In this document: piece after piece, positions 26,684 through 35,240 of the stretch
How positions within the stretch are numbered: the stretch's first letter is position 1
How the letters are laid out: every line of letters begins with the position of its first letter
NCBI RefSeq assembly: GCF_016862175.1
Contig: NZ_BOML01000062.1
Location: forward strand, 1 to 64,000
From: Paractinoplanes durhamensis
GTDB taxonomy: Bacteria; Actinomycetota; Actinomycetes; Mycobacteriales; Micromonosporaceae
Direction: 5' to 3'
Length of the DNA stretch: 64,000 nt
Program-made: the position numbers and the translations under genes
The notes under the pieces: generated by a model
What the model was told of the DNA's origin: nothing
Seen by the model: the letters and a program-made list of their open reading frames with translations, nothing else
Databases searched by the model: none

Positions 26684-27286
26684 CTATGTCGTGCTGACCA
26701 CGCCGGAGCGGGCGACCGTGGCGGCGTTGGTGCCGTCCCTGCCGCCGACCTGGGACCAGACAGCGTCCACCGAGAAGATGTAGTGGGTCTTCGGGTCCAA
26801 GCCGGTGATCGTCACCGTCTGGAAAGCGCAGGCGGTGCCGGGAGTGACCACCGTCCAGCCGACGTCGCGCTGGGCGCCGACCACGAGGTCCTGGTCGATG
26901 GCGGTGATCCGGTACTGCTGGAGCAGGGCGCCGCCCGGGTTGAAGAACGTGACGGTTGCGGTGGTCCGGCCGGGCACGACCGTGGCGCCGGAGATGGTGC
27001 CGGCACCGTTGTTCGGGGTGCAGGAACCCGTCGGCGTCGGTGGCGTGGTCGCGGCGTACGACGGCAGCGGCAGGAAGCCGGACGGGAACGGGCTCCGGGT
27101 CACCGTCGCGCCGCCGCCGACGGTCGCCGACGGGGTGGCGCTGCCCTGCGTGGTGACCACCCAGGCCGGACCGCTCGCCGACGGGATCGGGGTCCCGGTC
27201 GCCGTGGTGCCTGTGCTCGACGTGCTGCAGCCGCTCAGGAGCAGCAGCGCGACACTTCCCCCCAGCATCAGCCACCGACGGCGCAC
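26684..27286 (-). CDS. lipoprotein with fibronectin-III-like domain
   Basis: A 200-residue predicted lipoprotein. N-terminus MRRRW, hydrophobic core LMLGGSVALLL and lipobox LLSGC put the acylated Cys near residue 20. A Thr/Ser/Pro-rich linker follows, then one beta-sandwich domain from about 85 (GTISGATVVPGRTTATVTFFNP ends before a second set of strands with TVTITGLDPKTHYIFSVDAV), which is FN3-like. It is probably anchored outside the membrane; no enzyme motif seen. It starts at GTG; an ATG six codons on would lose the basic n-region. It is convergent with the ole-like cluster and downstream of the EcsC gene. Confidence 0.75.
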   Translation of the reverse strand: MRRRWLMLGGSVALLLLSGCSTSSTGTTATGTPIPSASGPAWVVTTQGSATPSATVGGGATVTRSPFPSGFLPLPSYAATTPPTPTGSCTPNNGAGTISGATVVPGRTTATVTFFNPGGALLQQYRITAIDQDLVVGAQRDVGWTVVTPGTACAFQTVTITGLDPKTHYIFSVDAVWSQVGGRDGTNAATVARSGVVSTT

Positions 27287-27351
27287 TGCTCGCCTCCCCC
27301 GTAACAGATCCGGCCCGCTCAGGGGTCAAATCGTCCGGAGAGAGGAGTTGC

Positions 27352-28026
27352 TTAGGCCCGGCTGTAGAGCTCGCGGGCCCGGCCGGCCAGATCCTTCGTC
27401 GCGGCCGAATTGACCCAGGTGCCGAGGAGGACCGCCGCGCCGGGGATGATCTTGGCGAAGACCCGGCGGCCCGCGCGGACGCCGGCCATGTGGGCGAGCC
27501 GGACGCTCAGCTTCAGCATCACCCGGGTGATCGGGCCGCCGGCCACGTCGGAGAAGAAGCGGCTGGCCCGCTCCCGGCCGGAGGCCACCCCCAGCGCGAG
27601 CCGGGCGGCCTCGGCCGCCTTGTGCACCCGCTGCAGGACCAGCAGGTCGGTGGCGCGTTCGTGGGCGGCGGGCTCCAAGCCGTAGGCCGCGGCGATGTGC
27701 AGCGTCATCCGGGACTGGGTCCAGGCCAGCACGCCCACGTCGAGCACCGCGCCGGGCAGGCCGGTGGCCCCGGAGACGGCGCCGGAGATGCGGGCGAGGG
27801 TGGTGAAACGCTTGACGGCCAAGTCGGCTAGTTCGTCGGGGGTGATGCCGGGGTGGTCGAGGCGGGCTCGTTCGGCCCACTGGGCAGCTTCGGGGCCGAG
27901 GCGGCGCACGGCTTCGAGAGCGAGGTGTTCCGGCGCATACTGCGGGTCGGCCTTCATGCGCGACCACAGCGTGCCGGGCGGGGCCTCGGTCTCGGGCAGG
28001 GGCTCTTTCACGGCGGGCAGGTCCAC
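27352..28026 (-). CDS. EcsC-family protein
   Basis: A 224-residue EcsC-domain protein. Family features include a Gly/Ala-rich amphipathic middle part (ARISGAVSGATGLPGAVLDVGVLAWTQSRM begins the core, residues about 85-110) and AGVRAGRRVFAKIIPGAAVLLG near the C-terminus. EcsC of Bacillus was first found beside an ABC transporter, but the molecular role of the domain is not established. No signal peptide. It starts at GTG with CGGAG upstream and is divergent from the PAC2 gene over a 219-bp gap. Confidence 0.82.
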   Translation of the reverse strand: MDLPAVKEPLPETEAPPGTLWSRMKADPQYAPEHLALEAVRRLGPEAAQWAERARLDHPGITPDELADLAVKRFTTLARISGAVSGATGLPGAVLDVGVLAWTQSRMTLHIAAAYGLEPAAHERATDLLVLQRVHKAAEAARLALGVASGRERASRFFSDVAGGPITRVMLKLSVRLAHMAGVRAGRRVFAKIIPGAAVLLGTWVNSAATKDLAGRARELYSRA

Positions 28027-28245
28027 CAGATCACGCTCCGAGGGGAACTGAGCTCTCTTTGGGGGGAGAGAGATCTCGATCCATTGTGCCGTGCGAATGC
28101 ACGTGCACGCGAGGGTTGAAGATCGGTTGTGCCCAGGCTGAGATCTACCGCACCTTTGGCAAGATCGGGTGATGACCGGAATGAACGGCTACCGGTCGTT
28201 GTTTCTCATCGTTACCCCGCTTTTCAAGCACAGGAGGTCGTCGAC

Positions 28246-29151
28246 GTGCTCGACCCCAACGAGCTCTACGAGTTGGCCGACGACCTGCCGGCCCTGGACA
28301 AGCCGATACTGGTCCAGGCGCTCACCGGGTTCGTCGACGCGGGCAGCGCGATTCAGCTGTTCCGCGAAAATCTGCTGGACACCCTCGACACCCAGGTCGT
28401 GGCGACGTTCGACCTCGACCAACTGCTGGACTACCGCTCCCGCCGCCCTTCGATGATCTTCGTCGAGGACCACTGGGAGTCCTACGATCAGCCCAGCCTC
28501 GCCCTGCACCTGGTCCGCGACCAGCTCGGCACGCAGTTCCTGCTGCTCGCCGGCCCCGAGCCCGACCTGCAGTGGGAGCGGTTCATCGCGGCCGTGACCG
28601 GGCTCATCGACCGCTTCGGCGTCGAGCTCACCGTCGGCCTCAACGCGATTCCGATGGCGGTGCCGCACACTCGCCCGGTCAGCATCACCGCGCACGCCAC
28701 CGACCAGCGCCTGCTCGGCGACCGGGAGTCGTGGCTGCAGCGGGTGCAGGTGCCGGCCAGCGTCGGCAACCTGCTCGAGTTCCGGCTCGGCCAGGCCGGC
28801 CGGGACGCCATGGGCTACGCCGCGCACGTCCCGCACTACCTGGCCCAGACCAGCTATCCGGCCGCCGCCGAGCTGCTCGCCGACTCGGTCTCGTCCAGCA
28901 CCGGGCTGGCCCTGCCGACCAGCCAGCTGCGCAAGGCCGCCGAGCTTGTCCGCGCCGACGTCGACAAGCAGATCGCCGACGACGAGCAGGCCGGCCGCCT
29001 GGTCACCTCCCTCGAAGCGCAGTACGACGCGTTCCTGCGCGGCCGGGAGGCCAACCTGCTGGCCGACAGCGACACCCCGCTGCCGACCGCCGAGGAGCTG
29101 GGCGCCGAGCTGGAACGGTTCCTGGCCGAGCAGGCCCGCGACGGGGAGTAG
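28246..29151 (+). CDS. PAC2-family protein (proteasome-assembly-chaperone-like)
   Basis: A 301-residue protein of the PAC2 superfamily. The core is visible: LDKPILVQALTGFVDAGSA near the N-terminus, FDLDQLLDYRSRRPSMIF, FLLLAGPEPDLQWERF, a GLNAIPMAVPHTRP segment and YAAHVPHYLAQTSYP. Archaeal and eukaryotic relatives help assemble proteasomes. Actinobacteria carry a proteasome and PAC2 relatives, but direct chaperone activity in bacteria is inference. The C-terminal 70 residues are acidic and helical. The start is set by AGGAGG at 28232 and the GTG at 28246. Confidence 0.85.
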   Translation: MLDPNELYELADDLPALDKPILVQALTGFVDAGSAIQLFRENLLDTLDTQVVATFDLDQLLDYRSRRPSMIFVEDHWESYDQPSLALHLVRDQLGTQFLLLAGPEPDLQWERFIAAVTGLIDRFGVELTVGLNAIPMAVPHTRPVSITAHATDQRLLGDRESWLQRVQVPASVGNLLEFRLGQAGRDAMGYAAHVPHYLAQTSYPAAAELLADSVSSSTGLALPTSQLRKAAELVRADVDKQIADDEQAGRLVTSLEAQYDAFLRGREANLLADSDTPLPTAEELGAELERFLAEQARDGE

Positions 29152-29154
29152 CGC

Positions 29155-29901
29155 TCACGCCGGCTTCGGCAGCATCCAGTCGAGCACTATGCGGATCTGG
29201 TCGTCCCAGTACTGCCAGACGTGCTCACCGGGCCCGAAGCCGGCGTCCAGCGCCACCCCGGCCGCCTGCGCCGCGGCCACGAAGCGCTCGTTCTGCTTGA
29301 GCAGCACGTCCTCGGTGCCGCAACGCAGGAACAGCCGCGGCAGCGCCGCCGGATCGGCGGTCCGGACCAGGTGCATCAGGTCCTCGTCACCGTCGCGCAC
29401 CTGCCGGTCCGCGAAAACCCGCGGCATCAGGCCACGGATGTGCGGCCGCAAATCAAATTCCTGGATGTACGCGAGGTCCAGCGCACCGGAGAGACTGGCC
29501 GCGGCCGCGAAGCGCGCCGGGTCGCGCAGCGCCCACTTGAGGGCTCCGTAGCCACCCATCGACAGCCCGGCCACGTACGTGTCCTCGCGCCGGCCGGAGA
29601 CCTTGAAGAACCGGTCGACGGTGGCCGGCAGCTCCTCGCTCAGGAAATCCCAGAAGCGCATGCCGACCGCTTCGTTGGCGTAGAAGCTGCGATGCACCTG
29701 CGGCATGACCACGGCCAGCCCTTTGTCGGCCGCATACCGCTCGATCGAGGTGAACCTGGTCCACGCGGTGTGGTCGTCGGTGAGCCCGTGCAGGAGATAG
29801 AGCACCGGCGGCGGCGTGGCACCCTCCTGCGGCAGCACCACGGTCATCGAGGTGCTGAGTTCGAGGGTCTCGGCAAAGAAGTCGCATCGGATCACAGCCA
29901 T
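29155..29901 (-). CDS. esterase-D/FrmB-like alpha/beta hydrolase
   Basis: A 248-residue esterase of the S-formylglutathione hydrolase/tributyrin esterase group. Features: LLHGLTDDHTAW oxyanion region, nucleophile elbow GLSMGGYG, Asp in GTEDVLL and His in GEHVWQYW. No signal peptide, so cytoplasmic. Actinomycetes lack glutathione as main thiol, so the natural ester is unclear. The ATG at 29901 is used since the family begins at MAVIRCDFF; an upstream GTG is unlikely. It is convergent with the PAC2 gene, with a 3-bp gap. Confidence 0.88.
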   Translation of the reverse strand: MAVIRCDFFAETLELSTSMTVVLPQEGATPPPVLYLLHGLTDDHTAWTRFTSIERYAADKGLAVVMPQVHRSFYANEAVGMRFWDFLSEELPATVDRFFKVSGRREDTYVAGLSMGGYGALKWALRDPARFAAAASLSGALDLAYIQEFDLRPHIRGLMPRVFADRQVRDGDEDLMHLVRTADPAALPRLFLRCGTEDVLLKQNERFVAAAQAAGVALDAGFGPGEHVWQYWDDQIRIVLDWMLPKPA

Positions 29902-29977
29902 GGGCACCAGTCTTGCGCAGACGGCCCGACGGGCGTGGCGGCGCGGACCCAAGAGCCCGCGCCGCCGCGTACGTCAG

Positions 29978-30940
29978 CTACTTGCTCTGGCCGGCCTTGT
30001 CGACCACCGCGACCTCGAGTACGGCGGTGGTGCTGTTGATCCCGCCGGCCTTGCGACCGTCCTTCGATTCCACCTGGACGCTGCGCTCCCCCAGGTAGGC
30101 GAAGGTCTTCGGGTTGAAGATCCACTCGCTGCGGGATCCGTCGAACTTGTCGTGCAGGGCGAGCGCCACGCCGTGCCGGCCGATCGCGTCGACCGCGTCG
30201 ACCTTCTCCACCCCCGGGATGAGGGCGGCCGCCTGGTAGAGCGCGGCGAGCAGCTCCGGGCTGGGCGGCAGCGCCTCGACGAGGTAGTAGTGGATCTGGT
30301 CGAAGGCCGCTTCCTCGCGGCCATGGCCGGTCCCCGCCGTGTCCTTGTAGATCTTTTCCAGCAGCCGGTGCGGGTCGGTCGGCAGGCCCGCGAAACGCTG
30401 CTCGTTGGTCTGGCCGACGCTGAACTCCTCGGTGTGGCCGTTCTCCTTCACCAGGGCTTTCTTCTTGGCGTCGCCCGGCAGCCAGATCTCGCGGTCGTGC
30501 AGCGGGTCGAGCCCGAGATCCTTGTCGCGCCCCTCGCCGTTGCGGAAGGCGACCCGGCTCTTCACGTACAGGTACTGGTCCTTGCCGACGGTGAGGTCGG
30601 ACTGGCTCGCGACCAGCGCCACCTGGGTGGCGAACTGCCCGAGCGGGGTGTCCGGAAGGCCGGGCTTCGTGGTGGTCGCGGTCGCGCTCGGCAGCGCCAC
30701 GACGGGCGCCCTGGCCGGCTCGTCGCGCAGCCCCATCACGGCGCCGACCGTGGCCAGTCCCGCGACCGCGGCCGCGGCGACGAGCGCCACCGCCAGTCGG
30801 CGGCGTTGCCGACGCGCAACGGCGGGCTCGGTGATCTCCTGCATCAGGTGCTCCTTCAACAACCGGTGGCGGTCGGCCGTGAGGTCCGCCGACACCGGCG
30901 CCGGCAGCAGCCCGCGCAGTTCCTCGATGTCCTTGTCCAT
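29978..30940 (-). CDS. CU044_5270-family membrane protein (ECF sigma partner)
   Basis: A 320-residue protein with a cytoplasmic N-terminus of about 45 residues (DIEELRGLLPAPVSADLTADRH), one transmembrane helix (LAVALVAAAAVAGLATVGAVMGL) and an extracellular domain of about 240 residues containing QYLYVKSRVAF and HDREIWLPGDAKK. It matches the CU044_5270 family, found next to ECF sigma genes in actinomycetes and thought to act as their membrane regulators. It starts 3 bases after the sigma stop. The signal sensed is unknown. Confidence 0.85.
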   Translation of the reverse strand: MDKDIEELRGLLPAPVSADLTADRHRLLKEHLMQEITEPAVARRQRRRLAVALVAAAAVAGLATVGAVMGLRDEPARAPVVALPSATATTTKPGLPDTPLGQFATQVALVASQSDLTVGKDQYLYVKSRVAFRNGEGRDKDLGLDPLHDREIWLPGDAKKKALVKENGHTEEFSVGQTNEQRFAGLPTDPHRLLEKIYKDTAGTGHGREEAAFDQIHYYLVEALPPSPELLAALYQAAALIPGVEKVDAVDAIGRHGVALALHDKFDGSRSEWIFNPKTFAYLGERSVQVESKDGRKAGGINSTTAVLEVAVVDKAGQSK

Positions 30941-30943
30941 CGG

Positions 30944-31561
30944 CTAGCCCTTCTCGATCGACCGGGCCGCGAACGCGCGGCCACCTGTTGCTGTCTGCCG
31001 GCTCGGTATGAGTTCCGGATCCGCGGCGACGAGTTTGCGGAGCTTCTCGCGGGCCCGGGACAGCCGGGACCGCACGGTGCCGACCGGCACGCCGAGCGCT
31101 TCGGCCGCGCCGGCGTAGTCGAGGCCGCTCCACACGCAGAGCAGGACCACCTCGCGCTCCGCCCGGCGCAGCCGCCCGACCGCACGCTGCGCCGCGGCGA
31201 GGCGGGCCGCGTCGTGCACCCGGTCGACCAGCTCGTCCGCGAAATCCGGCTCGGGCGGCGGCACCGGCATGCGCAGCAGGGCCTCGCGGTGCCGCCGCGC
31301 CGACCGGCCGGTGTTGCGCAGCACGTTGGTGGCGATGCCGAGCAGCCACGGCAGCACACTGCCGCCCTCGGGCAGCAGCTTCTCGTGCAGCCGCCACGCT
31401 TCGAGGAACGTCAGGGACACCACGTCCTCGGCGGCCGAGCGGTCGCCGGTCCAGCGCATCGCGTACCGGTGCACGGCGCCCGCGAAGGCGTCGAACAGCA
31501 CGCCGAAGGCGACCCGGTCGCCGGCCCGGAGCTGGGTTCGAGTAGGTAGATCCACGTCCAT
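30944..31561 (-). CDS. ECF-family RNA polymerase sigma factor
   Basis: About 205 residues with region 2 (YAMRWTGDRSAAEDVVSLTFLEAWR) and region 4 (LRRAEREVVLLCVWSGLDYAGAAEALGVPVGTVRSRLSRA, given here as its two halves: strands before and after GLDYAG). The middle linker holds LLGIATNVLRNTGRSARRHREAL, typical of the SigE-like actinobacterial ECF groups paired with CU044_5270 proteins. The ATG at 31561 is supported by GAGG seven bases upstream. Cotranscribed with its partner. I cannot name its regulon. Confidence 0.9.
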   Translation of the reverse strand: MDVDLPTRTQLRAGDRVAFGVLFDAFAGAVHRYAMRWTGDRSAAEDVVSLTFLEAWRLHEKLLPEGGSVLPWLLGIATNVLRNTGRSARRHREALLRMPVPPPEPDFADELVDRVHDAARLAAAQRAVGRLRRAEREVVLLCVWSGLDYAGAAEALGVPVGTVRSRLSRAREKLRKLVAADPELIPSRQTATGGRAFAARSIEKG

Positions 31562-31605
31562 ACCTGTCCTCAGCACGGCGCGAGTTCCCGCCCGCCGCCG
31601 AAAAG

Positions 31606-31821
31606 TTACCGGCGCAGCTCGGTGACCAACTCGTCGATCCAGTCACGGGCCGGGTCGGCGGCCGGCTCGCCGAGACCCCGCTTGGCGATCACCGATTTCG
31701 GGGTGACACCGTCCAGGCGGATCCGCCAGACTTCGGACCGGCCCCGGTCGCGCAGCGGATCACCGCCGGCGACCGTGCCGTCGAGGTCGGGAAGCCGGCT
31801 GGGCAGCGTCGTCTCGGTCAC
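31606..31821 (-). pseudogene. short fragment of an aminoglycoside-phosphotransferase-like protein
   Basis: A 71-residue frame starting GTG (31821): TETTLPSRLPDLDGTVAGG, then RDRGRSEVWRIRLDGVTPKSVIAKR, and a stop after DWIDELVTELRR. The middle looks like the beta-rich ATP-binding N-lobe of APH/choline-kinase-fold proteins (VWRI...VIAKR, with the ATP-site Lys). No catalytic lobe follows. It is divergent from the fructosamine-kinase-family gene, which starts 28 bases away. It could be a truncated relic or a tiny standalone protein; similarity is judged by eye only. Confidence 0.5.
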
Positions 31822-31849
31822 CGCCGCATTCTGCCCAAGGAGCTCCACC

Positions 31850-32728
31850 ATGCGCTCGACGTTTCTGCTCGACTGCCTGCACCGGGCCGGGATGGGCGAT
31901 GTCGTCGCGGTCGAGCCGGCGACGGGTGGGCTCGCGGCGCTCGCCGGCATCGCGACCCGCCGGGACGCACCGCCGGTGTTCGTCAAGGCCTTCGCCGACC
32001 CACCGGACGACGACGTGTTCGGCGCCGAGGCCGAAGGGCTGGCCGCCCTGCGCGAGCTCGGCGGCCTGGCGACCCCCGACGTGATCCTGGCGAACCGGGA
32101 GCTGCTCGTGCTGTCCGCACTACGACCGAAGCCCGGCGGCGCGGCGTTCTGGGAGGAGTTCGCCCACGCCCTTGCCCACCTGCATGTGGGTACGGTCCAC
32201 CCGCGCTTCGGCTGGCACCGGGACAACTGGCTGGGCCGTCGGCGGCAGATCAACACCTGGCACGACGACGGCTTCGCGTTCTTCGCCGAGCACCGGCTGC
32301 TCCGATGGCTCGGCGAGCCGCGCGTCGAGGCCGCGCTCGACGCCGGCGACCGGGCCGCGCTGGTACGGCTGTGTGATCGGCTGCCCGAGCTGCTCCCGGA
32401 ACGGCCGGCCTGCCTGACGCACGGCGACCTGTGGACCCAGAACCTGATGGCCACCCCGGACGGCCGGCCCGCGGTGATCGACCCGGCGGTGTCCTACATG
32501 TGGGCCGAGGTCGACCTCGCGCACGTCTGGTCCACCGCACCCCCACCGGAGGCGGACCGGTTCTTCGCGGTCTACGCGGAGCTGACCGCCCTCGACCGCG
32601 ACTGGCGGGCCCGGATGCCGATCGTCCAGTTGCGACAGCACCTCGCCGTGGTGGCCCAGTTCGACCCGGACTGGGGCGCGGCCGAGATCATCCGCAGCAC
32701 CCTCGCCCCGTTCCGGACGTCGGCGTGA
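31850..32728 (+). CDS. fructosamine/ketosamine-3-kinase family protein
   Basis: A 292-residue kinase-fold protein. Family features: PVFVKAFADP (ATP Lys), FGWHRDNWLG, INTWHDDGFAFFAEHRL, catalytic loop LTHGDLWTQNLM and metal-binding VIDPAVSYMWAEVDLA. Family members phosphorylate sugar-protein adducts (ketosamines), starting protein deglycation. AAGGAG in front of the ATG at 31850 gives a good start. It stands alone and is convergent with the AsnC gene, 5 bases from its end. Confidence 0.88.
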   Translation: MRSTFLLDCLHRAGMGDVVAVEPATGGLAALAGIATRRDAPPVFVKAFADPPDDDVFGAEAEGLAALRELGGLATPDVILANRELLVLSALRPKPGGAAFWEEFAHALAHLHVGTVHPRFGWHRDNWLGRRRQINTWHDDGFAFFAEHRLLRWLGEPRVEAALDAGDRAALVRLCDRLPELLPERPACLTHGDLWTQNLMATPDGRPAVIDPAVSYMWAEVDLAHVWSTAPPPEADRFFAVYAELTALDRDWRARMPIVQLRQHLAVVAQFDPDWGAAEIIRSTLAPFRTSA

Positions 32729-32733
32729 TCAGG

Positions 32734-33690
32734 TCAACGAACGGTGCCGAGCTGCTTGACGTTGCGTAGCAGCGGCTCCGACTCGATCCGCTCCACACCG
32801 TCCAGCGAGCCCAGCTTCTCGGTCAGGTATCGGTAGAACGCCGGCATGTCCCGGCAGTTGGCGAGGGCCAGCACGTTCGTCGGCCCGGTGGTGGCCGCCG
32901 CGAAGACGACCTCCTCGTGCTCGCGGAGCGCCGCACCGACCGCCGCCAGCCGGGACGGGCTCACCGTCAACCAGAGCAGGACGGGGGCACGGAACCCGTA
33001 CAGCTCGGACTTGGTCTCCACGTCGGTGTAGAGCGACCCGGACTCGAACAGCTCCTGCACCCGGCGGCGGGTGGTCGACTCCGGCCAGCCGGTGGTGGCC
33101 GCCAGCTCCGCGTAGCTGAGCCGCCCGTCCCAGGCGAGCGCCGCCAGCAGCGGCGCGTCCGCGGTGGTGAGGCGCGCCGCCGACCGGTTGTCGCCCTTTT
33201 CGATGGTCAGCGCGGCGATCTGCTCGGCGGTCAGCGCGTCGTCGTGCAGGTCCGGGCCGACCGCTCCGCCGACGAACTGGTGGACCACGCAGTGCGCGCT
33301 GACCGAGATCACCCGCGGGGTCCGGGGCAGCTTCTGCAGCAGCAGGGTCTCCCGGTCGGCCGAGGCCGGCACCCGTACGTTGCAGGCGATCTCGGTGCCG
33401 CCCGAGGTGATCGACACCCAGCCGGTGTCCGCACGGCGGGCCAGTGCGCCGGCGATCTGCACCGCCGCGTCGGGGGCGGCGCGCACGCGGAGCAGCCAGG
33501 TCTCATACCCCAGCTCGATGGGGTTGGGGAGGCCGACCACCCGCACGCCCGCCTCGGCGCGCAACCGGTGATAACGCCGGGCGACCGTCTGGTCGGAGAC
33601 GCCGAGCACCGTGCCGATCTCTCTATACCCGGCCCGGCCGTTGATCCGCAGCGCGTGCGTCACCTGCCGGTCCAGGTCATCGATTTCCAC
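32734..33690 (-). CDS. AsnC/Lrp-type regulator with two AsnC modules
   Basis: A 318-residue regulator composed of two tandem AsnC-like units. The first HTH is near the N-terminus (LDRQVTHALRINGRAGYREIGTVLGVSDQTVARRY, residues about 5-40, read as helix-turn-helix). The second is in the middle (LLAALAWDGRLSYAELAATTGWPESTTRRRV). Each is followed by a ligand-binding-type RAM segment. Divergent from the MFS exporter gene, 85 bases apart, so it probably regulates that gene. Ligand unknown. GTG start. Confidence 0.88.
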   Translation of the reverse strand: MEIDDLDRQVTHALRINGRAGYREIGTVLGVSDQTVARRYHRLRAEAGVRVVGLPNPIELGYETWLLRVRAAPDAAVQIAGALARRADTGWVSITSGGTEIACNVRVPASADRETLLLQKLPRTPRVISVSAHCVVHQFVGGAVGPDLHDDALTAEQIAALTIEKGDNRSAARLTTADAPLLAALAWDGRLSYAELAATTGWPESTTRRRVQELFESGSLYTDVETKSELYGFRAPVLLWLTVSPSRLAAVGAALREHEEVVFAAATTGPTNVLALANCRDMPAFYRYLTEKLGSLDGVERIESEPLLRNVKQLGTVR

Positions 33691-33755
33691 CGCATCAGCC
33701 TAGCGAATGTCGAGATCCGCAGGAATGACGAATCTAGCTGGGGATATTGATGCGG
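33690..33755. promoter_or_regulatory. candidate control region for the AsnC/MFS pair
   Basis: The divergent gap contains an 8-base inverted repeat, CCGCATCA at 33690-33697 and TGATGCGG at 33748-33755, and inside it the near-direct repeats GAATGTCGA and GAATGACGA. Such spacing would suit a regulator that wraps or loops DNA. This is pattern recognition only. Confidence 0.3.
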
Positions 33756-33775
33756 AGACCCGGATCCTGCAATGC

Positions 33776-35197
33776 ATGCGTAAATGGTCACCACTCATCG
33801 CGGTCTGCCTCGGCACCTTCCTACTACTGGTGGACGTCCTCATCGTCGTCGTCGCCCTGCCGGCGATCTCCGACGACTTCACGGCGGACTACACCGACCT
33901 CCAGTGGGTCATCGACGGGTACGCCCTGTCGCTGGCCGCCCTCGTGCTCGGCGCCGGCTCGCTCGCCGACCGGTTCGGCCGCCGCCGCACCTACCTGATC
34001 GGGATCGGCATCTTCGCGATCTCCTCGCTGCTCTGCGCGGTCGCCCCGAACGAACAGGCCCTGATCGCCGCCCGGATCCTCCAGGGTTTCGGCGGCGCGG
34101 CCATGTTCGCGTGCACCGCCGCCCTGCTCAACTTCACCTACCAGGGCCGCGACCGGGGCGTCGCGTTCGGCGTCTGGGGCGCGGTCAACGGCGTCGCCGC
34201 CGCGGCCGGCCCGCTCGCCGGTGGCCTGCTCACCGAGCACCTCGGCTGGCGCTGGGTGTTCCTGGTCAACCTTCCGATCTGCCTGGTCGCGATCTGGTTC
34301 ACGGTGCGCGGGGTGAGCGAGTCCCGGGCGCCGCGGGGTGGCCGCTTCGACCTGCCCGGCACGATCAGCTTCACGGTGGCAGCGGCGGCCGTGACGTACG
34401 GCCTGATCCGCGCCGGTGACGCCGGCTGGACCGACGGCGTAGCCCTGGCCGCGTTCGCCGCCGGCCTGGTCGCCCTGGTCCTGTTCCTTCGCACCGAAGC
34501 CCGCTCGGACCACCCGATGCTCGACCTGACCCTGTTCCGCCGGGCGCCGTTCGCCGTGCTGATCGTCGCCGCGTTCCTCACCCAGGCCGCCGCGTTCGGC
34601 TACCTGCCGTTCAGCATGGTCTGGTTGCAGCAGGTGCTCGGCAACGGCCCGGTCGACGCCGGCCTGTACGGCGCCCTCCCGATGGCCGCCGCCGCCCTGG
34701 TCGTCGGCGCGTCCGCCGGCCGACTCCTGCAGCGGATCGCCCCGCGCTGGACCGTCGGCCTCGGCCTGCTCCTGATCGCCGCCGGCAACCTGCTGCAGGC
34801 CAGGATCGGCCCGGACAGCAGCGGCGCGGTGCTGATCCCCGGACTGATCGTGGTCGGTCTCGGCGTCGGCTGCGTGCTGCCCACGAACGCTTCGGCGGTG
34901 CTGGCCGAGGTGCCGCGCGAGCGCAGCGGGATGGCCGGCGGGGCGCTCAACACGTTCCGTCAGCTCGGGCTCGCGTTCGGCGTCGCCATCTTCGGGACCG
35001 TCTTCACCGATCGGATCGCGGCCGGGCACGGCTCGCCGGCCGGGTTCGCCGACGGCCTGAACGCGACCCTCCTGGTCGCCTCCGGAACCGCCCTGACCGC
35101 CGGGATCCTGGTGCTCGTCCTGGTCCGCAGGCCCGCCGCCGCAGACCTACCCGCGGGCACCTCGGCGGGGTTGGGGAATGTCGTACCCGTCGATTAG
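33776..35197 (+). CDS. MFS drug exporter, DHA2 type
   Basis: About 473 residues with 14 hydrophobic segments, the DHA2 topology. Motif A is visible (GSLADRFGRRRTYLIG), and motif C-like GWRWVFLVNLPICL is typical of drug:H+ antiporters. It opens with MRKWSPLIAVCLGTFLLLVDVLIVVVALP, whose first helix is diagnostic of the EmrB/QacA group. The ATG at 33776 is preferred over an upstream in-frame start that would add a polar tail. It probably exports a small toxic compound with AsnC-family control from the divergent gene. Confidence 0.9.
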   Translation: MRKWSPLIAVCLGTFLLLVDVLIVVVALPAISDDFTADYTDLQWVIDGYALSLAALVLGAGSLADRFGRRRTYLIGIGIFAISSLLCAVAPNEQALIAARILQGFGGAAMFACTAALLNFTYQGRDRGVAFGVWGAVNGVAAAAGPLAGGLLTEHLGWRWVFLVNLPICLVAIWFTVRGVSESRAPRGGRFDLPGTISFTVAAAAVTYGLIRAGDAGWTDGVALAAFAAGLVALVLFLRTEARSDHPMLDLTLFRRAPFAVLIVAAFLTQAAAFGYLPFSMVWLQQVLGNGPVDAGLYGALPMAAAALVVGASAGRLLQRIAPRWTVGLGLLLIAAGNLLQARIGPDSSGAVLIPGLIVVGLGVGCVLPTNASAVLAEVPRERSGMAGGALNTFRQLGLAFGVAIFGTVFTDRIAAGHGSPAGFADGLNATLLVASGTALTAGILVLVLVRRPAAADLPAGTSAGLGNVVPVD

Positions 35198-35240
35198 AAT
35201 GTGTGTACTAAAAGGGGCCGTGACCTGCGAGGAGATCAAC

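Noticed and set aside
29155..29901. The esterase as the missing OleB of the Ole-like cluster
   Set aside because: It lies 2.5 kb away on the other strand and fits the esterase-D/FrmB group, not the haloalkane-dehalogenase-like OleB.
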